From positions 102,094 through 166,093 of the forward strand of contig NZ_JACJQU010000009.1 in assembly GCF_014696825.1 (NCBI RefSeq): a stretch of DNA of 64,000 nucleotides, in the 5' to 3' direction. Positions 35,057 through 42,532 of the stretch are shown piece by piece; position 1 is the stretch's first letter, and every line of letters begins with the position of its first letter. A program made the position numbers and the translations under genes. Source of the DNA: Anabaena sphaerica FACHB-251. Its GTDB lineage: Bacteria; Cyanobacteriota; Cyanobacteriia; Cyanobacteriales; Nostocaceae. The notes under the pieces were generated by a model. That model was not told the DNA's origin and searched no databases. It was given only the letters and a program-made list of their open reading frames with translations.

Positions 35057-36436
35057 TTAGAAACGTAAAGCATGGGCAACTATACCCTGTGCCTCCAACA
35101 CTGCTGCGACTTGTAAAATTAAAGCTTCATTATAAGGTGCAGCTATTAATTGCACTCCTAAAGGTAGAGAATTTTCTTGATGAATGGGTACTGATAAAAC
35201 GGGTAAACCAATAAAAGATAATGGTTGCGTAAATAATCCCAAATGAGGGCGCACTAGAATTTCTTCATCGTCTAAAATCATCGTTTTTTGACCAATTAAA
35301 GGGGCTGTAATGGGTGTAGTTGGGGCAATAATTATATCTACATTATTTGCAAATACCTCTCTAACTTTATCTCTATACCATCTTCTAAAGCGTTGTGCTT
35401 GGATATACCAACTACTAGGAATTAATGCCCCAGCCAAAAAGCGATCGCGTGTTGCGGGATCAAAATCTTGAGGACGGGATTTTAACTTTTCTAAATGCAA
35501 ATTTGCACCCTCACAAGCTGTAATCACAAACGCCGCAGCACGGGCAATTTTAGCTTCTGGTATGGTTACATATTCCGTTACATTTAAAGCATTAGCAACT
35601 TTCACCACTGCTGCTAAAGCTTCGGAGTCTGCTTTTTGGGTAAAATAATCATCAGCAATGGCAAATTTAATCTTAGAAATATCATTATTTATTTGTGGTA
35701 AACAAAACTCAGGAGGACGTTTTGTACAAACCGGATCTTTCTCATCTTCACCTTGCAGAACATCAAATATTGTCGCAATATCTCTAACTGAAGTTGTAAA
35801 ATGTCCGATATGATCTAAACTGCTAGAAAATAATTTTACACCTGCACGGGATAACCTGCCATAAGTAGGTTTAAAACCAAACACACCACACAAAGCCGCA
35901 GGAACACGAATAGAACCGTTAGTATCTGATCCCAAAGTGAAAGGAACTAAACCCGCAGCAACCGCAGCAGCAGAACCACCGGAAGAACCCCCCGCTACTC
36001 GTTGCAAGTCATGGGGGTTATGAGTTACACCATAATGGGCATTTTCTGTCACAAACCCATAAGCATACTCATCCATATTTAATGCACCCACCAACACTGC
36101 ACCAGCTTTTTTTAACCTAGTAATTATAGTTGCATCTTGAATAGCTGGAAGATTTTCAGCGTTAATTTTTGCACCAGCTAAAGTGGTTAAACCAGCAATA
36201 TCAAACAGGTTTTTAACTGCAAAAGGTACACCTGCTAAAACACCAGGATGTTTACCCTCAGCAATTTCTCTATCAATATTTACTGCATCTTGTAAAGCTG
36301 TTTCTACAGTAATAGTGGTAAAACAATTTAATTCATGATTTCTGTCAGTAATTTTAGTTAATGCTGTTTGAATAATTTCAACTGCGCTAACTTTACGTGA
36401 TAAGATATTTTCGGCTATGGATACAGCATCATTCAT
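35057..36436 (-). CDS. AtzE-type amidase (amidase signature family)
   Basis: 459 residues. The amidase-signature catalytic triad is intact: Lys in FAVKNLFD, cis-Ser in the second Ser-rich motif GSDTNGSIRVPAA, and nucleophile region AGGSSGGSAAAVA. The sequence resembles AtzE (1-carboxybiuret hydrolase) more than GatA, especially because the 62-residue gene upstream encodes an AtzG-like partner 7 bp away. AtzE-AtzG evolved from the GatCAB amidotransferase. In Pseudomonas the pair acts in cyanuric acid breakdown; here no other atz gene is near, so the natural substrate is unknown, perhaps a small amide or ureide. Confidence 0.85.
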   Translation of the reverse strand: MNDAVSIAENILSRKVSAVEIIQTALTKITDRNHELNCFTTITVETALQDAVNIDREIAEGKHPGVLAGVPFAVKNLFDIAGLTTLAGAKINAENLPAIQDATIITRLKKAGAVLVGALNMDEYAYGFVTENAHYGVTHNPHDLQRVAGGSSGGSAAAVAAGLVPFTLGSDTNGSIRVPAALCGVFGFKPTYGRLSRAGVKLFSSSLDHIGHFTTSVRDIATIFDVLQGEDEKDPVCTKRPPEFCLPQINNDISKIKFAIADDYFTQKADSEALAAVVKVANALNVTEYVTIPEAKIARAAAFVITACEGANLHLEKLKSRPQDFDPATRDRFLAGALIPSSWYIQAQRFRRWYRDKVREVFANNVDIIIAPTTPITAPLIGQKTMILDDEEILVRPHLGLFTQPLSFIGLPVLSVPIHQENSLPLGVQLIAAPYNEALILQVAAVLEAQGIVAHALRF

Positions 36437-36443
36437 AGTTCAT

Positions 36444-36632
36444 TCATGGTTCAAAAGTGGGTGCAATTTCAATTTCTTCTGCTAAAGGAAAGTTATTCAC
36501 TAATTCTGCTATTGATTTGATTCTATCAAAATTCGCCACCACTTCATCCTGATACTCATCTTTTATCTGTAAATTAAGCAACATCGACATTTGCTCAACA
36601 TACCCACGCACATCAAATTTCTGATTTACCAT
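36444..36632 (-). CDS. AtzG-like small subunit (DUF4089)
   Basis: 62 residues, ATG at 36632 with AGAAG upstream. The pattern YVEQMSMLLNLQIKDEYQDE, then VVANFDRIKSIAELVNNFPL, is typical of DUF4089/AtzG proteins, which wrap around the amidase AtzE in the manner of GatC around GatA. It is followed after 7 bp by the amidase gene on the same strand, so the two are co-transcribed and probably form a complex. No signal peptide. Confidence 0.82.
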   Translation of the reverse strand: MVNQKFDVRGYVEQMSMLLNLQIKDEYQDEVVANFDRIKSIAELVNNFPLAEEIEIAPTFEP

Positions 36633-36655
36633 CTTCTTTTTTTCTTCTAAATTGT

Positions 36656-36796
36656 AATATCATGTCCGGCAAATCACCCTGAATATATCATTGCGAGTGG
36701 AACGTTCACGTTTGCAGAGCGTGCGACGCAATCTCAAGGTTTTTGGGATTGCTTCCCTACGGTCGCAATCACGGTTATTTGAACAGACATGATATT
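36656..36796. mobile_element. 141-bp palindromic MITE-like repeat
   Basis: The ends AATATCATGTCCG (from 36656) and the reverse complement of the right end AATATCATGTCTG match over 12 of 13 bases, with further similarity (AAAT.ACC) inside. The interior contains ATTGCGAGTGGAACG and a hairpin GCAATC/GATTGC, wording typical of dispersed bacterial palindromic repeats. It is non-coding. It sits 23 bp upstream of the AtzG-like gene start, on the promoter side, so it may affect that operon. Confidence 0.65.
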
Positions 36797-36896
36797 ATTT
36801 ATTTTTCCATTTATAACTTCTAACTCTACACCCAAAAACCATCCTCTTTTGGCGTTCGCTGATATGGAGGATAGTTTTTACAGTGTATTAGTGAAA

Positions 36897-37355
36897 TTAA
36901 TATAATTCAGAGAACTTCATATTATTAGAACCGTTGCCTAGACTATCTAAAGGTAATAATTTATCTGAGTCATCAGGGTAAAATTCTATGTAAATTTCAT
37001 CTGCGTGTTTACCCTGAGGCGATATAGATATCTGAACTTTAAGTTTTCCTGTCTGCCAGTTTTTACTACCTATAGTTAGTAACTGACAATCTTGGAAAAA
37101 CTGAAATTGAATGCTATTTATTTCTAAATTTTCTTCTGCTATTGTCATGTCCTTAAATAACTTAATGATTGTTACCTGTGCCTGTTGTTGAGTATTGCTG
37201 GTTTGCCGCATTAATTTTTCTCTAATTTCTTGGACCACCAACTCCCTAAATCTACTTATTTTAAATATATCTTTTCCAAAACCTACGATGTAATCATCAC
37301 AATTTAAAGGAATATACTTTCTACTCATATTCATTTCCATTTCTATTTTGTTCAT
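36897..37355 (-). CDS. KGK-family protein
   Basis: 152 residues with AAGGAAC just before the ATG at 37355; internal ATGs are possible. The segment DDYIVGFGKDIFKISRFREL at the start, then FFQDCQLLTIGSKNWQTGKL (about 95-115), matches the cyanobacterial KGK domain, whose name comes from a conserved KGK motif; here it reads TGK. No enzymatic motif is seen. Soluble, function unknown. It is alone between the AtzG gene and the thioredoxin-NHL gene. Confidence 0.75.
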   Translation of the reverse strand: MNKIEMEMNMSRKYIPLNCDDYIVGFGKDIFKISRFRELVVQEIREKLMRQTSNTQQQAQVTIIKLFKDMTIAEENLEINSIQFQFFQDCQLLTIGSKNWQTGKLKVQISISPQGKHADEIYIEFYPDDSDKLLPLDSLGNGSNNMKFSELY

Positions 37356-37734
37356 GTTCCTTGAGTCCTATTTATGAGAGCTTGCCAGCAATAAAGCTAC
37401 TTTTAAATCAATATATTTTTTGTTGCCTTGTACTACTTAGCACAGTTATAACATTTCTTTTTGAGTCTGCAACCAACTTTTAGACTTATTATGTCCGACT
37501 TTATTTATATCCTTTGCATTTCCTTTATATTGCTTGAGATCACAGCAATTTCCAGATAACTTAACCACATTCTTTTTATCTCATTTATAGATGCGTATTG
37601 GCTTCTTATTGATGTAGTTTGCCGTAATCATAGATAAAAATATGCACAAAGAAATCAAGAAACAAAATTTTGGTCTAAAGCAGTGTAGCACCATGTATAC
37701 TTTTATGTAAACATCAATATTACAAAACAACTTT
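37356..37734. other. AT-rich intergenic region, nothing recognised
   Basis: About 380 bases between two minus-strand genes. No hairpin with T-tail, RNA gene or convincing coding frame was found. Confidence 0.5.
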
Positions 37735-39255
37735 TCACATTGCAGCCATATCAGCAGATAAACAAGCATTAGGCGCACATAAACCAGACAGATATAATGT
37801 TTTCACCTTCAGCGTTTTTAAATCGACACGGCGAATTGCGTGATTATTGGTATCACTGATGTACATGAAAGCACCTATAGCACTCAATCCTGAAGGTTCT
37901 GAAAATTTCGTATTTTTACCTTGGCCATCTTGAAAACCTGGTAAACCATCTCCCAAAACTGTTTGACAATATCCAGTCGCAGGATCTACTAACTTAATTT
38001 TGTGGTTGTAAGTATCTGCTACCCACAGGTAATTTTGGAAATATTCCACATCTAAACAGTGCTGTAACCTGACATCTAGCTTTTGTCCATCTATATCACC
38101 AAAGCCAAATAACATACCACCACCGCAAACAGTCCGCACTTTGCTCTGTTCATCAAGTTCCACACCTCGAATTGAGCTAACTTCACTGTCAGCAATAAAT
38201 AATTCCGCACCATTGGTAGTAATACCGCTTGGTTGAGCAAAGGCGCTTTCAGTTAACGTGGTATCAAAACAACCTTCTGCACCAGTACCAGCAAAGGTTT
38301 GAATGGTGCCTCTTTCTAAGTTCATTTCCCAAATTTGATGTGATCCTGCCATGGCAATAAACAATTTATTGGCTACTTTTTCCAGATCCCAGGGGGAATT
38401 TAGGGCTGTTTCGAGTGCAAAACCACCATGAGGAAAAATAATATGGCTGTGCTGACTAGTTCCAGCAATAGTTTCGACTATCTGTCGCTGTATGTCAATT
38501 TGCCGTAAGGTATGGTTTCCTGTGTCAGCAACATAGAGAATTTTGCTCTCAGCATCATAAGCCATTCCTTGAGGTGTAGAAAACTGTGATTCCTCAAAAG
38601 AACCATCAGTTACTCCAGGTTTTCCTGTACCAATTACATGAATAACTTCACCTTCTAAGGTACTCATGACTATGCGATGATGTCCAGAGTCAGCAATAAA
38701 TAATCCTACTGCTGTAGCCAAGACTTTACCCGGAAAGGACAAAGGTGTAATTAAGGGTTGATGCTGCTTTTCTAAGGTGAATTGCAATGGTTGAAAATTG
38801 ATGTTATCCTGATTTTTATTCAAAATCTGAATAATCATGTTTTCAATTACTTGAATATGTCCTTCTCCGGCAAATTGACCAATGACATATCCCTGTGGAT
38901 CAATAATGATTAAAGTAGGCCAAGCTTTGACAGTATAATTTTCCCAAACGCGAAAATCACTATCCACTAAAACTGGGTGTTCAATATCATAACGCAGAAT
39001 GGCTTGACGGATATTTTCAATTTCTTTCTCGTTGTCAAATTTCCCAGAATGAACACCAATAACTGTCAAACTATCTTTATATTTATGTTCTAAATATTTC
39101 AAGTCTGGTAATATATGCAGACAGTTAATACAGCAATATGTCCAAAAGTCTAAGATGATGATTCTACCTTTGAGTGCTTTTAGGGATAGCGGTTTATCTG
39201 TATTTAACCAAGGGAAATTTTGTGGTAATTCTGGTGATCTAACACGGGGAATCAT
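37735..39255 (-). CDS. Thioredoxin-NHL repeat protein (NHLRC2-like)
   Basis: 506 residues. Residues about 20-150 form a thioredoxin-like domain with WTYCCINCLHILP (CxxC redox centre) and KAWPTLIIIDPQG. From about 170 to 495 NHL-type repeats form a beta-propeller (HHRIVMSTLEGEVIHVIGTG, LYVADTGNHTLRQID, LWVADTYNHKIKLVDP). This architecture is shared with NHLRC2 of animals and plants and with many cyanobacterial homologues; the function is unclear. No signal peptide, so cytoplasmic. The divergent glutaminase gene starts 44 bp from its start codon. Confidence 0.88.
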   Translation of the reverse strand: MIPRVRSPELPQNFPWLNTDKPLSLKALKGRIIILDFWTYCCINCLHILPDLKYLEHKYKDSLTVIGVHSGKFDNEKEIENIRQAILRYDIEHPVLVDSDFRVWENYTVKAWPTLIIIDPQGYVIGQFAGEGHIQVIENMIIQILNKNQDNINFQPLQFTLEKQHQPLITPLSFPGKVLATAVGLFIADSGHHRIVMSTLEGEVIHVIGTGKPGVTDGSFEESQFSTPQGMAYDAESKILYVADTGNHTLRQIDIQRQIVETIAGTSQHSHIIFPHGGFALETALNSPWDLEKVANKLFIAMAGSHQIWEMNLERGTIQTFAGTGAEGCFDTTLTESAFAQPSGITTNGAELFIADSEVSSIRGVELDEQSKVRTVCGGGMLFGFGDIDGQKLDVRLQHCLDVEYFQNYLWVADTYNHKIKLVDPATGYCQTVLGDGLPGFQDGQGKNTKFSEPSGLSAIGAFMYISDTNNHAIRRVDLKTLKVKTLYLSGLCAPNACLSADMAAM

Positions 39256-39298
39256 AGTAATTTTAGATTATTGTAGATTTGAGATTGAGATTAAAGTT

Positions 39299-40276
39299 TT
39301 GATAAAACTCAAAGACATCAATATAAATAATTTATCTCTCTGGGTACAGCAAGCGCAAACCCAAGCAAAACAAGCATCTGTTATTCAACGTATCCCGCTT
39401 TTAGCTATAGCTGATCCTAGCTGGTTTGCTGTTCATATCTACTGTCAGTCAGGAGAAAGTTACAGTTATGGTAATACCGCTTGTATATTTCCTTTGATGA
39501 GTGTTATCAAACCATTTTCTTTTCTGTATCTGCTGGAATATTTGGGAACAGAAAAGGTGTTAGATTGGGTTGGTCTTGAAGCATCAGCAATGCCTTTTAA
39601 TTCATTAGATCAGTTAATGGCTGATAATGGACACCCCCGCAACCCGATGATTAATAGTGGTGCTATTACTTTAGCTGATAAGTTACCAGGTAAGGATGGA
39701 AATCATCGCACTCAGTTATTTTGTGAATGGTTGAATAAATTAGCTGGTAGTCACCTATCTCTAGATTTAGATATGTTGGCTTCGGTGCGTGCTACTCGTT
39801 CTCAGGTAAATTTAGCGATCGCTCACTATCTTCACCAAACCGGACACATAGAAAATATTGAATTTACTCTTGATACTTATGAACAAATATGCTGTATTTC
39901 TGGCACAGTTGAAGATTTAGGAAAGTTGGGAAAATTATTAGCCTGTGAAAGCAGTTTTGTAAATTCCCAACATCGCCAAATTGTTAATGCTGTGATGTTA
40001 ACTTGTGGACTATACGAAGCTTCTTCTCAGTATGCAGTCAAAATTGGTTTACCCATGAAATCGGGTATAAGTGGGGCATTGTTAGCAATTGTACCAAATA
40101 AGGGAGCGATGCCTGCGGCGTACCCCTTCGGAGAAGCAAGCTACGCGAAGCGTCTCGAAGAGAGCGGAGCTATCGCCTGCTACAGTCCTGCTTTAGATAG
40201 TATAGGTAATCCTGTAGCGGGGCTGGCATTTATCGAAGCTTTATCCCAAAATTTGCAACTGAGTATTTTTAGCTAA
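39299..40276 (+). CDS. glsA: Glutaminase with in-frame 21-residue repeat insertion
   Basis: 325 residues from a TTG at 39299; an open frame back to 39155 overlaps the divergent gene and is not family-like. Glutaminase hydrolyses glutamine to glutamate and ammonia. The serine-dependent motifs are present: FPLMSVIKPFSF (Ser-x-x-Lys), NPMINSGAI, and a late TCGLYEASSQYAVKIGLPMKSGISG. Near the end, between VPNKGA and AIACYSPALD, stands a GC-rich insert encoding MPAAYPFGEASYAKRLEES that glutaminases lack. It begins in what looks like a former HIP1 site. The insert keeps the frame, so the enzyme may tolerate it as a surface loop, but activity is uncertain. Confidence 0.87.
   Translation: MIKLKDININNLSLWVQQAQTQAKQASVIQRIPLLAIADPSWFAVHIYCQSGESYSYGNTACIFPLMSVIKPFSFLYLLEYLGTEKVLDWVGLEASAMPFNSLDQLMADNGHPRNPMINSGAITLADKLPGKDGNHRTQLFCEWLNKLAGSHLSLDLDMLASVRATRSQVNLAIAHYLHQTGHIENIEFTLDTYEQICCISGTVEDLGKLGKLLACESSFVNSQHRQIVNAVMLTCGLYEASSQYAVKIGLPMKSGISGALLAIVPNKGAMPAAYPFGEASYAKRLEESGAIACYSPALDSIGNPVAGLAFIEALSQNLQLSIFS
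40103..40173. repeat. 63-bp palindromic repeat inserted in glutaminase
   Basis: GGAGCGAT (40103-40110) and GGAGCTAT (40166-40173) flank an insert of 63 bp, exactly 21 codons. The inside is rich in short palindromes (GCCTGCGGCG, CTTCGGAGAAG, CTACGCGAAGCG), typical of dispersed cyanobacterial repeats. Removing it gives GGAGCTATCGCC or, with the left half, GGAGCGATCGCC, which contains the HIP1 octamer. Confidence 0.75.
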
Positions 40277-42048
40277 GAGGATTTGTCCGGTTTAGTTACG
40301 TTTCTATTTTCAAAATACTCACTCAATCGGCTTAATCCTGTCTTTTCTGGTTTAGGCTCATCTTTTTGTGGTGACTTAACTGAAGTTGGTTGCTTTTCTA
40401 GCTTGGGTTCTTTCTGTGGTCGAGGTGTGGGAGAAACTTCAATTTCTGGAGTTGGTGACGTTTCTACTTGAGGTTCTACCTGTGGTTGAGGTGTGGGAGA
40501 AACTTCAATTTCTGGAGTTGGTTGCTTTTCTAGCTTGGGTTCTTTCTGTGGTCGAGGTGTGGGAGAAACTTCAATTTCTGGAGTTGGTGACGTTTCTACT
40601 TGAGGTTCTACCTGTGGTTGAGGTGTGGGAGAAACTTCAATTTCTGGAGTTGGTTGTTTTTCTAGTTTGGGTTCTTTCTGGGGTTGAGGTGTGGGAGAAA
40701 CTTTAATTTTAGGAGTTGGTGACGTTTCTACTTGAGGTTCTTTCTGGGGTTGAGGTGTGGGAGAAACTTCAATTTCTGGAGTTGGTGACGTTTCTACTTG
40801 AGGTTCTACCTGTGGTTGAGGTGTGGGAGAAACTTTAATTTTAGGAGTTGGTGACGTTTCTACTTGAGGTTCTACCTGTGGTTGAGGTGTGGGAGAAACT
40901 TTAATTTTAGGAGTTGGTGACGTTTCTACTTTAGGTTCTTCCTGTGGTTGAGGTGTGGGAGAAACTTTAATTTCTGGAGTTGGTGACGTTTCTACTTTAG
41001 GTTCTTCCTGTGGTTGAGGTGCTGGTGTTGCTTCAACCTTGGGCATTACAGTGGGTGTAGGTTCAGTAACGGGAATCTTAGCTGTGTAATTTGGGTCTAC
41101 AATACCACGTACCTCATCAGCCACAAGTTCGTTTCTGACAATTCTTGAAAGGGTATCTTTACCATTAGGTTGGTAATTAATCAATCTGGCTGTACTATTA
41201 AAGACATTCTTTACAGGGTTGCCCTGATTATCAAGAAATTCCAGTTTTACCCAGTTTTTACCAGGTTTAAAGCCTTTGAGGTAAACTGATTGCCAGCGAT
41301 CGAGAATGAAGCTTTCGCCATTAATGGTACAGCGAATACGCCAATCACTCATTGTGTCTTCAGGATTATCTTCAGCAGCAATATGTAAAGGGGCGTTAGT
41401 TAGGTAAAAATCCAACATAATTGGTTCTGCACCATAACTACCATTAGGACGACTGTAGGTGAGAAGGGGTAGATTCGAGTCAGGATTGTTATCGTCGGTT
41501 TTAGTAAAAATATGAAATCTTGTTTGGGCATAAGCGCCCTCATTTTTAAAGCTTTCATGCCAAGGACGAGACGCAAATACACGAAGGGTATGCGTACCTG
41601 CGGACAAGTTTGGTAAAACTAGAGGCTGATTCAGGTTGTAAACGGCTATATAAGGTTTGTTATCAAGTATTACGTGCAGATGTGGTCCTAATTGCCATTG
41701 ACTATCTTTAAATATGGGTAAGTCCTTAACCTGGAAGCGTACTGTAACAGTGTCATCTTCAATCACCTCATCTGCTGTAGGGGTGAGAATTGCTACCTGT
41801 GGCTGATAACTTTCCAAACTGACCCGCAGTTCTTGGATCGCCTCTGGAGGAGCGGTTTCGGAAAATTGCCGAGAAACTTGGGAGACTTGTAATGGTGTTT
41901 TTTGAGTTTTAATGACTACTTCCTGACTTCCAGCTTTTTCTACGCAACCGCTTAAACTCAAGACTAGCAGCAATGCCATTACCCACCTGAAGATCGGGAA
42001 ACTCTGAGAGAAGAGTGTTGCTAAAGTTGTGTTTTGCCTATATTTCAT
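40273..42048 (-). CDS. Lipoprotein with ten 22-residue Pro/Thr/Glu repeats
   Basis: 591 residues from the ATG at 42048, preceded by GGTGGAAAG; an in-frame start 66 bp upstream is less likely. The lipobox LSLSGC gives a lipidated Cys at 35, so the protein is exported and membrane-anchored. Residues about 60-320 are a conserved globular part with beta-rich segments (VTVRFQVKDLPIF, AGTHTLRVFASRPWHESF). From about residue 340 to 570 nine to ten units of the type PQPQxEPxVETSPTPEIxVS follow, then a short charged tail. The repeat part is probably an extended linker across the wall. Its start faces psaA across a 484-bp gap. The stop overlaps the glutaminase stop by 4 bp. Confidence 0.8.
   Translation of the reverse strand: MKYRQNTTLATLFSQSFPIFRWVMALLLVLSLSGCVEKAGSQEVVIKTQKTPLQVSQVSRQFSETAPPEAIQELRVSLESYQPQVAILTPTADEVIEDDTVTVRFQVKDLPIFKDSQWQLGPHLHVILDNKPYIAVYNLNQPLVLPNLSAGTHTLRVFASRPWHESFKNEGAYAQTRFHIFTKTDDNNPDSNLPLLTYSRPNGSYGAEPIMLDFYLTNAPLHIAAEDNPEDTMSDWRIRCTINGESFILDRWQSVYLKGFKPGKNWVKLEFLDNQGNPVKNVFNSTARLINYQPNGKDTLSRIVRNELVADEVRGIVDPNYTAKIPVTEPTPTVMPKVEATPAPQPQEEPKVETSPTPEIKVSPTPQPQEEPKVETSPTPKIKVSPTPQPQVEPQVETSPTPKIKVSPTPQPQVEPQVETSPTPEIEVSPTPQPQKEPQVETSPTPKIKVSPTPQPQKEPKLEKQPTPEIEVSPTPQPQVEPQVETSPTPEIEVSPTPRPQKEPKLEKQPTPEIEVSPTPQPQVEPQVETSPTPEIEVSPTPRPQKEPKLEKQPTSVKSPQKDEPKPEKTGLSRLSEYFENRNVTKPDKSS
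40370..41030 (-). repeat. Tandem 66-bp repeats (about 10 copies) inside the lipoprotein gene
   Basis: Each unit encodes 22 residues, beginning P(Q/R)PQxEP. Two variants alternate in the last units (VEPQVETSPTPEIEV and KEPKLEKQPTPEIEV), giving a 132-bp higher-order period. Units differ by only a few bases, suggesting recent expansion. Confidence 0.9.
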
Positions 42049-42532
42049 ACTTTCCACCCTATGATCGTCTTCAATCGCATTTTCTTTTGTTTTCCTCACC
42101 ACACGCCATACCATAGAGCCTAAAAAGATAACTTTGTCATCTGCGTCATTATAAATTGTGGAAAAAATGTAATATTTTTGACATATATTTTCTATTTAAC
42201 TTGAGAAACAACGAAAATATACAGTCAAAAGAGTAGGATATACAACTTTATTGGGGATTAACTATAAGTTTTAAGAATTGTTATAGTTTGTAAATTAAAT
42301 AAAAAAGCTATTGACTTTTTCGCAATAACTTTGAATATAAAAGGCAGATATGACAATAAATTTGGCAAATTTAAATTATTGTTAAAATGTCTCCAACAAA
42401 GTACAAGTACAGACTCTATAATTCAACTGAAACAACAAATCCACACGACTCCAGACAATACCTGGAAACGACGAGTAAAATTCACTCTGTGGTACTTATG
42501 ATTCCTCATTCCTTACTAACCGAGGAGGTCGA
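42049..42532. other. psaA upstream region, long leader
   Basis: This 484-bp divergent gap carries the psaA promoter region. It includes the sigma70-like promoter at 42311 and a lone TATAAT at 42417-42422. A GAGGAGG Shine-Dalgarno stands directly before the psaA ATG. No coding frame was seen. Confidence 0.6.
42311..42341 (+). promoter_or_regulatory. Candidate psaA promoter
   Basis: TTGACT (42311-42316) with TATAAA (42336-42341) or GAATAT (42333-42338), spacing 19 or 16. It lies about 190 bases before the psaA start, leaving a long 5' untranslated leader as reported for other cyanobacterial psaAB operons. A second -10-like TATAAT at 42417 has no good -35. Confidence 0.45.

Noticed and set aside
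39155..39298. Upstream extension of the glutaminase reading frame
   Set aside because: It runs antisense through the start of the divergent thioredoxin-NHL gene and does not resemble glutaminase N-termini; the TTG at 39299 fits the family length.
40386..40706. 106-residue plus-strand open frame of VLSVVEVWEKLQFLEL repeats
   Set aside because: It is the antisense shadow of the 66-bp repeats in the lipoprotein gene.
40370..41030. CRISPR-like array
   Set aside because: The units are contiguous 66-bp coding repeats without unique spacers.
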